Positions 51,178-60,271 of a stretch of DNA of 64,000 nt are shown here, piece by piece (position 1 is the stretch's first letter; each line of letters opens with the position of its first letter). The notes beneath the pieces were generated by a model. The model saw nothing but the letters and a program-made list of their open reading frames with translations. It searched no databases and was not told where the DNA came from. This stretch comes from Mesorhizobium amorphae (GTDB lineage Bacteria; Pseudomonadota; Alphaproteobacteria; Rhizobiales; Rhizobiaceae): assembly GCF_014843845.1 (NCBI RefSeq), contig NZ_JHQS01000061.1, positions 124,001-188,000 on the forward strand, given 5' to 3'. The translations under genes and the position numbers were made by a program.

Positions 51178-51585
51178 ATGTTTACGAAGGTTCACGCCAA
51201 CAGCGACCGCGGCAGGCAAGCGCCGGAGCGCAATGACAGGCGTCCGAAGCTGGCACTGCGCCAGCGCGCCAGCGATCATCCGATGGTGATGTTCATGATG
51301 ATGGGCGCCTGCGCCTTCGCAATCATGGCATTCACGCCGGCGGCCGGTCCGGCCTTCGCTTCGTTCAATCCGCCAGCCAACGTCATCGACGGCGCCTCGA
51401 CCACGGTCAAGACAGCACGGCTGCCGATGCCGGAGATCGATTTTGCCTGCAAGGGCCAGGCCTGGGGTGCCGAGAGCGCGGATTGCCTGCGCGTCATTGC
51501 CGCCCAGTCCGGCGTGCATAGAGACCGCGCAGTCCGCATGATCGCCAATGCCGCGCCAGTGAGCAACACGCCGAATGTTTTTTGA
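51178..51585 (+). CDS. Hypothetical exported or membrane-anchored protein
   Basis: A 135-residue protein with a long basic leader (RQAPERNDRRPKLALRQRAS), one hydrophobic segment (about residues 36-60) and a C-terminal region with two cysteines (DFACKGQAWGAESADCLRVIA) that may form a disulfide in the periplasm. GAAGGGAAAGGCG precedes the ATG. I do not recognise the family. Confidence 0.65.
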   Translation: MFTKVHANSDRGRQAPERNDRRPKLALRQRASDHPMVMFMMMGACAFAIMAFTPAAGPAFASFNPPANVIDGASTTVKTARLPMPEIDFACKGQAWGAESADCLRVIAAQSGVHRDRAVRMIANAAPVSNTPNVF

Positions 51586-51671
51586 GTTCTGCTAGGCATG
51601 ATCCGACAGTAGGTATCTCGTCTTCGGGTCATGCTTGGACCTCCCAGAGCGCACCTCCAGCGCTCCAGTCA

Positions 51672-51708
51672 GGCTCCCGCCGCACGTCGGTCGGGAGTCT
51701 CTTTTTTT
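51672..51708 (+). terminator. Rho-independent terminator
   Basis: GGCTCCCG and CGGGAGTC form an 8-bp stem (one G-T pair) with a 12-base loop, then TC and seven T. It stops transcription from the plus strand, 87 bases after the secreted-protein gene. Confidence 0.75.
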
Positions 51709-51760
51709 GGGTCTATTGATATTCAGGTCAGGCCGGCCTGACCTGATCTCAACAGACCCA
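51708..51760. repeat. Long palindrome (53 bp)
   Basis: TGGGTCT and AGACCCA enclose near-matching inner arms and a perfect 18-base core GGTCAGGCC-GGCCTGACC (51726-51743). It touches the upstream T-run and lies just past the 3' end of the hybrid kinase gene, so it may end that minus-strand transcript. It could also be a dispersed element. Confidence 0.65.
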
Positions 51761-51769
51761 GGGAGGGAG

Positions 51770-53860
51770 TCAGCCGGCGGCCACGGCGACCTGCTCGGCA
51801 ATGGCCGAGAGCACGCCGCGGACGTCCAGCGTGCTGAAAGGCTTCTCGAGGATTTGCGGGCGCTGTGGCGCCGGCAACGCCTCGATCTCGGCCTTGGCAC
51901 CGATCAGGTCGCCGGTGACGAGCACGAAGCGCTGCGCCAGGTCAGGCCGTTCGGCAAGCAGTTCGCGATAGATGGCGATGCCGCTGGTGCCGGGCATGCG
52001 CAGGTCGGAAAAGACGATGTCGGGCGGCATATGCCCTGCGAGGATCCCGGCTGCCGATGTCCAGGCCGCCACCACCCTCGACTTCAAGCCCATCAGTTCC
52101 AGAATGTCGGACAGCGAGCCGGCGACATCGGGCTCGTCGTCGATGATCAGCGCATGGCGCAGGCCGCTCGAGCGCGCCGGGCTTTCGCCGGCCGCGGCTG
52201 CACCGGCGGCGATCGCCGGCAACTGGACGACGAAGCGGGCACCCCTCGGCAGGACTTCCTCGAACCAGATGTTGCCGTTGTGCCGTTCGATGATCGATTT
52301 CGAGATCGACAGGCCGATGCCGGTGCCGACGCCGACCGGCTTGGTGGTGAAATAGGATTCGAAGATGCGCGCACGGATCGGTTCTGGCACACCGGGTCCG
52401 TTGTCCTCGATCGAAAAGCCGGGATTGCCGCGGTCGCTGCGAAATGTGCGCACCTTGATCAGCCGGTCGCCCGCGACGCCGGCCAAAGCATGCTGGCTGT
52501 TGATCAGGAAATTGGCCGCCACCTGTGTCACGTGGTCGGCATCGGCCATGGCCAGTAGCGGGCCGGCGGCGAAATCGGTGTCGATGATTATGCCGCTCGA
52601 CCGCGCGCCATAGGCGGTCACTTCGAGTGCCGCGCGGATTACCTGGTTGAGATCGGTCTCGGCCTGTGCCGCCGGATGTAGGCGCACCATCGACAGGAAG
52701 CTCTTGACGATGCGGCCGCAGCGCTCCGCGGCGGCGCGGACCTTTTCGGCGCGCACCTTGGTCTGCGGGTCGGTGGCGAATTCGTGCAGGAGCGTCGACT
52801 GCGCGACGACCACGGCAAGCGGGTTGTTCAACTCATGCGAGACACCTGCCAGCAGCGAACCCATCGCCGCCATCTTCTCGTTCTGGTGCAGTTTCTCGCG
52901 CTGACGACCTATCTCCTCCTCCGCGCGCAGCTTGTCGCGCAGGTCGCGGATCGAGCCGAAGATGAGACGGCGATCGGCGACCCGCATCTCGGTCGCCGTC
53001 AATTCGATCGGAAAAACCTCGCCGGCCGCATTCTGGGTGACCGTTTCGAGCCGCTGGCCGACCATCGGCGAGCCGCGGCCCGACATGTAGTCGGCGCCCG
53101 ACGCATAGCCCTTGCGATAATATGCCGGAACCACCGTATCGAGCAGGTCCTTGCCGAGTATGTCGGAGCGCTGGAAGCCGAACATCTTTTCGGCGGCCGG
53201 ATTGAATTCGATGATCGAGCCGGTCTCGTCGATGACGATGATGGCGTCGAGCGAGGCCTGCAGCATGGTACGGCGGATGACTTCGCTGGCATGGGCGTCC
53301 GAGGGCGAGCGCTCGATGGCATCGCCGATGGCGAGCGCGATGATATGCAGTGTCGCCTCTTCCTCGTCGGTCCAGCCGCGCTCGTCGACGCAGTCGTTAA
53401 CCGCGAGCGTGCCCCACAGATGGCCGTGCGCGAAGACGGAAACCGACAGGAACGACTTGATGTTCTGCTTTTCGAAGTCGGTTCTGAGAAAGCCTTCCAG
53501 ATTGCGCGTATGCCCGGCAAAGACCTTGCCCTGGCGCTCGTCCTCGGCCAGTCGCTCCAGCAGCGGATCCGAATTGACGACCGATTGCATGATGACCGTC
53601 GGCGATGCCAGTTCGCCGCCGAAGTCGGGGTCGATCCAGTAAGCCGAGACCGACTGGGCAAAGCCCTGGCCAGGCAGCTCGCGCAACCGGAACAGGATGC
53701 CGCGCTGGCAATCCATGGCGTGGCACAGCGTCTCCAGGATGGTCTCCATCTCGCGCTGCCAGTCGCCGGCCTCGCGCAGCCGGCGAACGACGCGGACTGC
53801 CGCCATCGCGGCGCCCTGGCGGTCGCCCTTTATGTCCGTGTTTGCTTCGTCGGCAGTCAT
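51770..53860 (-). CDS. GAF-PAS hybrid sensor kinase with C-terminal receiver
   Basis: A soluble 696-residue protein: GAF domain (about residues 25-190), PAS domain (about 200-320, DAIIVIDETGSIIEFNPAAE), HisKA helix with GVSHELNNPLAVVV (phosphohistidine near 341), catalytic domain (VAANFLINSQHAL, DNGPGVP, GTGIGLSISKSI) and a receiver from about 565 (LIIDDEPDV, aspartate in FSDLRMPG). The ATG at 53860 is used; a TTG three codons upstream is possible. The OmpR-type regulator upstream on the same strand may be its partner. Signal unknown. Confidence 0.88.
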   Translation of the reverse strand: MTADEANTDIKGDRQGAAMAAVRVVRRLREAGDWQREMETILETLCHAMDCQRGILFRLRELPGQGFAQSVSAYWIDPDFGGELASPTVIMQSVVNSDPLLERLAEDERQGKVFAGHTRNLEGFLRTDFEKQNIKSFLSVSVFAHGHLWGTLAVNDCVDERGWTDEEEATLHIIALAIGDAIERSPSDAHASEVIRRTMLQASLDAIIVIDETGSIIEFNPAAEKMFGFQRSDILGKDLLDTVVPAYYRKGYASGADYMSGRGSPMVGQRLETVTQNAAGEVFPIELTATEMRVADRRLIFGSIRDLRDKLRAEEEIGRQREKLHQNEKMAAMGSLLAGVSHELNNPLAVVVAQSTLLHEFATDPQTKVRAEKVRAAAERCGRIVKSFLSMVRLHPAAQAETDLNQVIRAALEVTAYGARSSGIIIDTDFAAGPLLAMADADHVTQVAANFLINSQHALAGVAGDRLIKVRTFRSDRGNPGFSIEDNGPGVPEPIRARIFESYFTTKPVGVGTGIGLSISKSIIERHNGNIWFEEVLPRGARFVVQLPAIAAGAAAAGESPARSSGLRHALIIDDEPDVAGSLSDILELMGLKSRVVAAWTSAAGILAGHMPPDIVFSDLRMPGTSGIAIYRELLAERPDLAQRFVLVTGDLIGAKAEIEALPAPQRPQILEKPFSTLDVRGVLSAIAEQVAVAAG

Positions 53861-54090
53861 GATCAGCAATTATCCAAATGCCACATCTGATAGACTACGG
53901 AATTCAGCGCATAAGCCCGAAAGTCGATGCCGATTTCCGGAAGCATCATGCGCAAAATCAGAATGCTACAGCTTCCGTTGCGTGTTCGAAAGGACGCGCG
54001 GCGCCGTCGTACGGTTTTGAATCCTGAAATTGGCGAACGCTATCGCCGAAACAGCGAGAATTTCAAATCCACGACGCCGGGCTGTACGGC

Positions 54091-54819
54091 TCAGTTGCCG
54101 TCGCCGTTCGGCAGCGAGAAGATATAGCCTTCGCCGCGCACCGTGCGCAGGAATTTCGGATTGGCGGGATCGGCCTCGATCTTCTTGCGCAGCCGCATGA
54201 TGCGGATATCGACCGCGCGCGAGGATTCCGGATCTTCGACAAACCCGATCGCTTCTGAGATCGCGGCGCGCGTCAAAAGACGGTTGGCGCGGGTCAGGAA
54301 GACCTCAAGCACGTCGAACTCGCTCTTGGCCATATCGATGACCGCGCCGTTGGCGCCGGTGACGAGCCTGCCGTCGAGATCGGCCTGGAAGGAGCCGAAG
54401 CTCAGGCGGCGCCCGGCGCCCGTCTCGGCCTTGGCGGCCTGCGGCACGGTCGGCTGCGGAACGCGGCGCAGCACGCTGCGGACCCTGGCCAGAACCTCGC
54501 GCAATTCATACGGCTTGACGATGTAGTCGTCGGCGCCGAGCTCCAGTCCGACGATGCGGTCGAGCGCGGTGCCGGCGGCGGTGGCATAGATGATGCCGAT
54601 CGGGGTTTTGGAGCGCAGCCAGCGGCCGAACGACAGACCGTCCTCGCCGGGCATGGCGATGTCGAGAATGGCCAGATGGAAGGATTGCGTTTCCAGCAAG
54701 GTCCGCGCCTCGGCGGCACTTTCGGCCATCGCCACCTCATAGCCGCTGGCGCCAAGATACTCGGCGACCGCCTCCCTCAGGTCAGGCTCGTCCTCGACGA
54801 CTACAATCCTTGCCCGCAC
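54091..54819 (-). CDS. OmpR-family response regulator
   Basis: A 242-residue regulator with a complete receiver (VVVEDEPDLRE, aspartate in AILDIAMPGEDG, threonine-type ATAAGT, lysine in DDYIVKPYE) and a winged helix ending LRTVRGEGYIFSL. The GTG at 54819 gives the typical VRARIVVVEDEPD start; a GTG 20 codons upstream is also in frame. It is divergent from a second, degenerate OmpR regulator, and upstream of the hybrid kinase on the same strand. Confidence 0.87.
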   Translation of the reverse strand: MRARIVVVEDEPDLREAVAEYLGASGYEVAMAESAAEARTLLETQSFHLAILDIAMPGEDGLSFGRWLRSKTPIGIIYATAAGTALDRIVGLELGADDYIVKPYELREVLARVRSVLRRVPQPTVPQAAKAETGAGRRLSFGSFQADLDGRLVTGANGAVIDMAKSEFDVLEVFLTRANRLLTRAAISEAIGFVEDPESSRAVDIRIMRLRKKIEADPANPKFLRTVRGEGYIFSLPNGDGN

Positions 54820-54914
54820 TATGCTCTCGCTCCCGCTTTCAGCGGAAAGTAGATTGGGTATAAACATCATGTCCAGCACTCATCTTGAGATGTCTGTCGC
54901 GAGGTGGAAAAAAC

Positions 54915-55598
54915 ATGGCACGATCGGTCATCGCGCTCGTATCCGTGGCGCAAGTGGTTGCGAGCGATCTCGCCGACCATCTTGAGCGGCGTGGCCACGA
55001 CGTGCGCGAAGCGCGCCAGCCCTGGGAAGCAGAGTCGCTGCTTTCGGCCAAGGGTATCGACGTGGTGGTTGTCGGCGACAGCCTGAGCCAGGCCGAGGGG
55101 CGCGATCTCTTGAGGCGCCATGGCGGCGAGGGCGGGCCTGATTTCATCCTGATCTGCCGGCCGGCCGACCTTGTCGACAAGGTTCTGGCGCTCGAGCTCG
55201 GCGCCGCCGACGTCGTCGAAAGTCCGCTCAATGTCCGCGAGCTTGCCGCGCGCATCGGCGGCCTGTTGGCGCGGCGCGGCAGAGGTGCGGGGGAACTGGT
55301 CGTGCTGGAGAATGCGACCGTCGATCTGAGGTCGGCCATGGTCATGCATCGCTCGGGCACCGAGGACCAGCTCTCGCCGGGCCAGGTGGCGCTGCTCAGA
55401 CTGTTTCTGGCCAGCCCGCGCAAGGTGCTGACGCGCGACGACATCATTGCCGCGGCGCCTGCCGAAAACGCCGATGCCTTCGACCGCTCGATCGATTCGC
55501 GCATCGTGCGGCTGCGCCGCAAGCTCGACACCGAAACCATTACCACGATAAGGGGAGCCGGGTACCGGTTCGACCCGCCGACGCAGCGCGCCGACTGA
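54915..55598 (+). CDS. OmpR-family regulator with degenerate receiver
   Basis: A 227-residue protein with a normal C-terminal winged helix (about residues 130-222, IDSRIVRLRRKLDTETITTIRGAGYRF) but an altered receiver. The acidic pair is replaced (ALVSVAQVV), and the conserved lysine-proline becomes ESPLN. An aspartate near the usual site remains in VVVGDSL. It probably works without phosphorylation. It is divergent from the standard OmpR regulator; the ATG at 54915 sits after GAAAAAAC, a weak ribosome site. Confidence 0.84.
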   Translation: MARSVIALVSVAQVVASDLADHLERRGHDVREARQPWEAESLLSAKGIDVVVVGDSLSQAEGRDLLRRHGGEGGPDFILICRPADLVDKVLALELGAADVVESPLNVRELAARIGGLLARRGRGAGELVVLENATVDLRSAMVMHRSGTEDQLSPGQVALLRLFLASPRKVLTRDDIIAAAPAENADAFDRSIDSRIVRLRRKLDTETITTIRGAGYRFDPPTQRAD

Positions 55599-55671
55599 GA
55601 ACCGTATGGTCATCCTGTTTTTTTGTTTTGGCACCGGACCGGTTTCCATCTCCTGGGTCCGATGCAATCGC

Positions 55672-55839
55672 TCAGCGCACCACGAGTGCGGAAGGCCCTG
55701 ATGGCATGTCGCTGGCGAGGCTGACCTCGTAGGTCTGGGCACGATCGCGCAGGAGCACCGCGGCAAGGCCGGCAAAGCCCAGCAGGGCTTGTGCATAGAG
55801 CAATGCGGAAAGCACCGCGGCAGCTGATTTCGTGTTCAT
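55672..55839 (-). CDS. Small single-pass membrane protein
   Basis: A 55-residue frame with one hydrophobic segment (AVLSALLYAQALLGFAGLAA) and a polar tail. AAGGATGGGAAAA precedes the ATG at 55839. It is below the length most gene finders trust. No family recognised; support is the ribosome site and the membrane helix. Confidence 0.5.
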   Translation of the reverse strand: MNTKSAAAVLSALLYAQALLGFAGLAAVLLRDRAQTYEVSLASDMPSGPSALVVR

Positions 55840-55871
55840 TTTTCCCATCCTTAGTTCAGATCAGCCCAAAC

Positions 55872-56216
55872 TTATGTTGGCGCTTCAGGAAACCCCCGAA
55901 GTGCCCGCGCCGCCCACGGAGCCCCCGTCGCGGCGCGGGCCTTCGGTCCTCTCGGCAGCAAGTAGCCGGAGGCGCCGCGCATCCACTTCAGCCCAAGGCC
56001 GACCCGCCAGAGGGCCTTGAGCCGGTTAATGCGCAGGCTGGAGACGATCCAGACCGTGGCGATGAACAGTGCGGCATGCAGCGTCGAAACCTCACCCGTG
56101 TTCATCGCCGCAAGCGTCGTCATCGGGCTTCCGGCAACTGTGCCGACGCTGCCGACGATGACCGCCGCGATGCTTATCCTGAGGATCCAGGACGGGATGT
56201 TCGTTTTGCTGCTCAT
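55872..56216 (-). CDS. Hypothetical two-segment membrane protein
   Basis: A 114-residue frame starting MSSKTNIPSWILRISIAAV, with two hydrophobic stretches (about residues 9-30 and 43-60) and a basic C-terminal half. The ribosome site is weak. A longer frame to 56375 is in the same phase but less convincing. It sits 32 bases upstream of the 55-residue gene on the same strand, so the two may be cotranscribed. Confidence 0.42.
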   Translation of the reverse strand: MSSKTNIPSWILRISIAAVIVGSVGTVAGSPMTTLAAMNTGEVSTLHAALFIATVWIVSSLRINRLKALWRVGLGLKWMRGASGYLLPRGPKARAATGAPWAARALRGFPEAPT

Positions 56217-56573
56217 TTTCGTTTGGTGCCGACTGCTTTTCGTTGCGTCAACTGTGCGGCCGAGCTGTATCCAGATCATGCCGCGCGGGCGACGCTTTGT
56301 TGCAGATTGGTTTCGAGGCGGCTTAAGTGCCTTTCTTGTAAAGGAAAATCGCGCCTTCGTTTCGCAAAAGCGCAAGAGTTCGGTTGTGTCGGGTTGTAGA
56401 GCCGCCAGACCATAGTGGCCTGAACCGGCCGGGTCGGGTAACCATTCCTGTTAATCTTAGGAAACAGATTCGAAACATAAGCGAGCATCAAGCGAAGTCA
56501 GCCTGAAACATGACGCAGCGATAAGTCCGCCATCGAATTGGAGCCGGCCGGACCGGCAGAGAGAGGGGACATC

Positions 56574-57026
56574 ATGCACACCACCATTTCCGCCAAGCTT
56601 ATCAACATCACCGCTGCTGTGCTTACCGGCGCGGCCTTGCTCTTCGGCAGTGGCGCCGCCCATGCCAACCAGATCCTGGCCCGTGTCTCGCTTTCGCAGC
56701 AGACCATGGAAGTGCTGGTCGACGGCCGCCCGACCTTCGCCTGGAAGGTGTCGACCGGCGGCAGGGGGTATGTCACGCCGACCGGCTCGTTCAAGCCGAC
56801 CCGCATGCATGAGATGTGGTACTCGAAGAAATACGACAATGCCCCGATGCCGCATTCGGTGTTCTTCAGCGGCGGCTATGCGGTGCATGCGACCTATGCC
56901 ATCAAGAATCTCGGCCGGCCTGCCTCGCATGGCTGCGTGCGGCTGCATCCCGACAATGCCGCCGATTTCTACCAGCTGGTCGAGGCCTTCGGCCCGGCCA
57001 ACACCAGCATCGTCATCGTCAAGTAG
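56574..57026 (+). CDS. L,D-transpeptidase (YkuD/ErfK family)
   Basis: A 150-residue secreted enzyme. The signal peptide ends near residue 31 (GSGAAHAN). The YkuD domain follows, with the catalytic motif SHGCVRLHPDNA (cysteine 121, histidine 119). Family members crosslink peptidoglycan or attach proteins to it in the periplasm. GAGAGGGGACATC precedes the ATG. A bidirectional terminator separates it from the efflux operon. Confidence 0.92.
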   Translation: MHTTISAKLINITAAVLTGAALLFGSGAAHANQILARVSLSQQTMEVLVDGRPTFAWKVSTGGRGYVTPTGSFKPTRMHEMWYSKKYDNAPMPHSVFFSGGYAVHATYAIKNLGRPASHGCVRLHPDNAADFYQLVEAFGPANTSIVIVK

Positions 57027-57138
57027 CAGGCTGTGGTTGGAGCCGGCTGTGAAGCTTCGGCAAGCTGCCGCGCCTTCACCGTTTCAGGCTCCCGCCGGAA
57101 GGCGCTGTAAGCGGTTTCCGCGGTAAATCAACTCAGTC

Positions 57139-57173
57139 AAAAAAGAGGCCGGAAATTTTCGGCCTCTTTTTTT
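57139..57173. terminator. Bidirectional terminator
   Basis: AGAGGCCG and CGGCCTCT form a perfect 8-bp stem with an eight-base loop. A six-A run before it and a seven-T run after it let it terminate both the transpeptidase gene (plus) and the RND operon (minus), which converge here. Confidence 0.88.
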
Positions 57174-57187
57174 GTCGCTTGTCTTTG

Positions 57188-60100
57188 TCAGTCCACCGGC
57201 ACCGGCATCAGCTTCGGATCCGGCTTCTCGGCATGGTGCGGCAGGTCCTTGCTGGCGATGAAGGTGTAGAACATCGGCACCACGAACAGCGTGAACATGG
57301 TTCCGACCAGGATGCCGGTGAAGATCACCAGGCCCATCGAGTAACGGGCTGCGGCGCCGGCACCGCTGGAGACGATCAGCGGCACCACGCCCAGCGCCAT
57401 CGCCGCCGTCGTCATCAGGATCGGCCGCAACCGGACCTTGGCAGAGGCGACGATTGCTTCGCGCCGCGACATCCGGTGCTTCTCCCGCTGCTGATTGGCG
57501 AACTCGACCAAAAGGATGCCGTGCTTGGTGATCAGGCCGATCAGCGTGATCAAACCGACCTGGGTGTAGATGTTCAGCGTTCCGAGACCCAGATTGAGCG
57601 GTACGATGGCGCCGAAGATCGACAGCGGCACCGCCATCATGATGATCAGCGGATCGCGGAAGCTTTCGAACTGCGCCGCCAGCACCAAATAGATGACAAG
57701 CACGGCGGCCGCAAAGGCAATCAGGATCGTGTTGCCCTGTTCCTTCTCCTGCCTGGACTGACCGGAATAGTCGACGAAGAAGGTTTCGGGCAGGCTCTCC
57801 TTGGCGATGTCCTCCAGGGCCTTCAGTCCGTCACCAGTGGTGACGCCAGGCAGCGGCAGCGCGGAAATCGTCGCCGAGTTCAGCTGGTTGAACTGCTCAA
57901 TGGCCGCCGGCGACGCATTGGTCGAAATCGTCACCACGGAAGAAAGCGGCACCATCTCGCCCGAGGCGCTGCGCACGAAATACTCGGCCAGCTTCTCGGG
58001 ATTGTCGCGGAATTCCTGCGGCACCTGCGGGATGATGTCGTAGCTGTTGGAGTCGCGGTCGAACTGCGCCACTTCGGCGCCGCCGACCAGCAAGGTCAAG
58101 GTGCGGCCGATGTCGGCGATCGGCAGGTTGAGGGCCGCGGCGCGATCGCGATCGATGGTCACCGTCACCTGTGGCGCGTCGTAGGACATCGAGTTCTGCA
58201 CGACGATGAAACGGCCGGAGGCCTGCGCCTTGTTCTTGATCTGCTCCGCCGCCTCGTAGACCTCTGAAGCAGCGCCGGTCGAGCGCACCACCATCGAGAT
58301 AGGCAGGCCGCCACCGGAGCCCGGCAGCGTCGGCGGCGCGAAGACGAAGGCCTCGACGCCAGCGACCTGGCCGAGACGCCCCTGTATGTCGGCCTGGAGC
58401 TCCTTCGAACTGCGGGCGCGCTCGGCCCAGTCCTTGAACGCGAAGCCGACGAAGGCGCCGTTGGTCTGGCCGCCGAAGGCGACCGCCGAAAACTGCGCCC
58501 GCGTTTCCGGGATATCCTTGACCAGGCCCAGGATCTGATTGACGTAGGTCTCGGTATAGTCCGAGGTCGCGTAGCGCGGCCCGGTCACGATCGACAGCAG
58601 GAAGCCCTGGTCTTCTTCCGGCGCCAGTTCGCTCGAGGTCTTTGTGAAGGCGAAGCCGGTGACGCCGACCAGCGCAAGGACGATGATCAGTGTCACCGGG
58701 CGATAATTCAGCGAGCCTTTGACCGCCTTCTCATAGACGCGCTCGACCCATCCGAAGGCGCCGTCGACAGTGCGCTGGAAACGGCCGGGCGCGCCGGCCT
58801 TCAGCAGGCGCGCCGACATCATCGGCGTGATGGTGACGGCGATGATGCCCGACAGCACCACCGAACCGGCAAGGGTGACCGCGAATTCGCGAAACAGCGC
58901 CCCGGTCAGGCCGCCGGTGAAAGCCAGCGGCGCGAACACTGCGGCCAGCGTGATCGTCATGGCGACGATGGCGGAAAAGATTTCCCGCATGCCGTTGAAG
59001 GCCGCCTGCATCGGCGACATGTGGTCTTCTTCCATGTGGCGGTGAATGTTCTCCACCACCACGATGGCGTCGTCGACGACTAGGCCGATCGCCAGCACCA
59101 TGGCCAGCAACGACAGGAGGTTGATCGAATAGCCGACCGAAAACAGCAGGAAGCAGACGCCGATCAGCGATAGCGGAATGGTGACGATCGGCATCATCAC
59201 CGAGCGGAACGAACCGAGGAAGAGCAGGATGACGACGATGACGATGGCGACCGCCTCGGCGATGGTCTTGAACACCTCCTCGATCGAGGCGCTGATCTGT
59301 TCGGTGGAATCATAGACGATCTCGATCGTCATGCCTTTCGGCAGCGTGTCCTGGATCGTCGGCACGATCTTGTGGATCGCCGCCGCCGTCGTCAGCGGGT
59401 TCGCCGCCGGCGTCGGGAAGATGGCGAGGAAGGTGCCGGGCTTGCCGTTGAAGCTGACCCTGGTGTCGGTATTCTCCGCGCCCAGTTCCACGCGCGCAAC
59501 GTCGCGCAACCGCACCACGTTGCCGTCTTTCGAGCGAAGAGGAAGCTCGGCGAAAGCCTCCGGGGTCTGCAATGTAGAGCGCACTGTGATCGAGGAGACG
59601 ACATACTCGTTCTGGGTATTGCCGGGCGCGGAGAGGAAGTTGGAGTCATTGATGGCGGTCAGCACGTCCGACGCGGTGACGCCACGCGCGGCAAGCTTGA
59701 CCGGGTCGATCCAGACGCGCATCGAATATTCCTGGGCGCCGAAGATCTGCACGTCGGCAACGCCTTCCACCGTCGAGATACGGGGCCGGATGACGCGCTC
59801 GATATATTCGGTCAGCTGCTCCTTCGTCATGTTCGGATTCTGCATCGAGATGTACATCATCGCGAACTGATCACCGGTGCCTTTGACGATCACAGGGTCC
59901 TTGGACGCGTCCGGCAAGGTGCCGCGCACGCCTTGCACCTTCGACAGCACTTCGGTCAGCGCGACATCCGGATTGGAACCGAGTTTCATCTGCACCGTCA
60001 CGGTGCTGGAAGACGGCCGGCTTGCCGAGGTGACGTAGTCGATGTTTTCGGTCGAGGCGACGGCGCGCGCGATCGGCGCGGAGATGAAGCCCTGGATCAG

Positions 60101-60271
60101 GTCGGCGCTGGCGCCGGGATAGGCGGTCGTGATCGTGATCGCCGTTTCATCGACCTTCGGGTATTGCCGGATCGACAGGTTGAAGATGCCCTGAAAACCC
60201 AGGAGCAGGATCATGCAGGCCAGAACGGTCGACAGGACCGGGCGGCGGATGAAGATGTCGGAAATGTTCAT
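57188..60271 (-). CDS. RND multidrug efflux transporter (AcrB/MexB-like)
   Basis: A 1027-residue inner-membrane proton-driven exporter. It begins NISDIFIRRPVLSTVLACM and has the RND layout of twelve membrane segments with two large periplasmic loops. The proton-relay segment GLVVDDAIVVVENI carries the paired aspartates. The start overlaps the adaptor stop by four bases. No outer-membrane channel gene is in the window, so a TolC-like partner must be encoded elsewhere. Substrates are not predictable from sequence. Confidence 0.94.
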   Translation of the reverse strand: MNISDIFIRRPVLSTVLACMILLLGFQGIFNLSIRQYPKVDETAITITTAYPGASADLIQGFISAPIARAVASTENIDYVTSASRPSSSTVTVQMKLGSNPDVALTEVLSKVQGVRGTLPDASKDPVIVKGTGDQFAMMYISMQNPNMTKEQLTEYIERVIRPRISTVEGVADVQIFGAQEYSMRVWIDPVKLAARGVTASDVLTAINDSNFLSAPGNTQNEYVVSSITVRSTLQTPEAFAELPLRSKDGNVVRLRDVARVELGAENTDTRVSFNGKPGTFLAIFPTPAANPLTTAAAIHKIVPTIQDTLPKGMTIEIVYDSTEQISASIEEVFKTIAEAVAIVIVVILLFLGSFRSVMMPIVTIPLSLIGVCFLLFSVGYSINLLSLLAMVLAIGLVVDDAIVVVENIHRHMEEDHMSPMQAAFNGMREIFSAIVAMTITLAAVFAPLAFTGGLTGALFREFAVTLAGSVVLSGIIAVTITPMMSARLLKAGAPGRFQRTVDGAFGWVERVYEKAVKGSLNYRPVTLIIVLALVGVTGFAFTKTSSELAPEEDQGFLLSIVTGPRYATSDYTETYVNQILGLVKDIPETRAQFSAVAFGGQTNGAFVGFAFKDWAERARSSKELQADIQGRLGQVAGVEAFVFAPPTLPGSGGGLPISMVVRSTGAASEVYEAAEQIKNKAQASGRFIVVQNSMSYDAPQVTVTIDRDRAAALNLPIADIGRTLTLLVGGAEVAQFDRDSNSYDIIPQVPQEFRDNPEKLAEYFVRSASGEMVPLSSVVTISTNASPAAIEQFNQLNSATISALPLPGVTTGDGLKALEDIAKESLPETFFVDYSGQSRQEKEQGNTILIAFAAAVLVIYLVLAAQFESFRDPLIIMMAVPLSIFGAIVPLNLGLGTLNIYTQVGLITLIGLITKHGILLVEFANQQREKHRMSRREAIVASAKVRLRPILMTTAAMALGVVPLIVSSGAGAAARYSMGLVIFTGILVGTMFTLFVVPMFYTFIASKDLPHHAEKPDPKLMPVPVD

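Noticed and set aside
57139..57173. Possible small RNA ending in the terminator
   Set aside because: It fits a shared terminator of two convergent units, and no separate promoter is visible.
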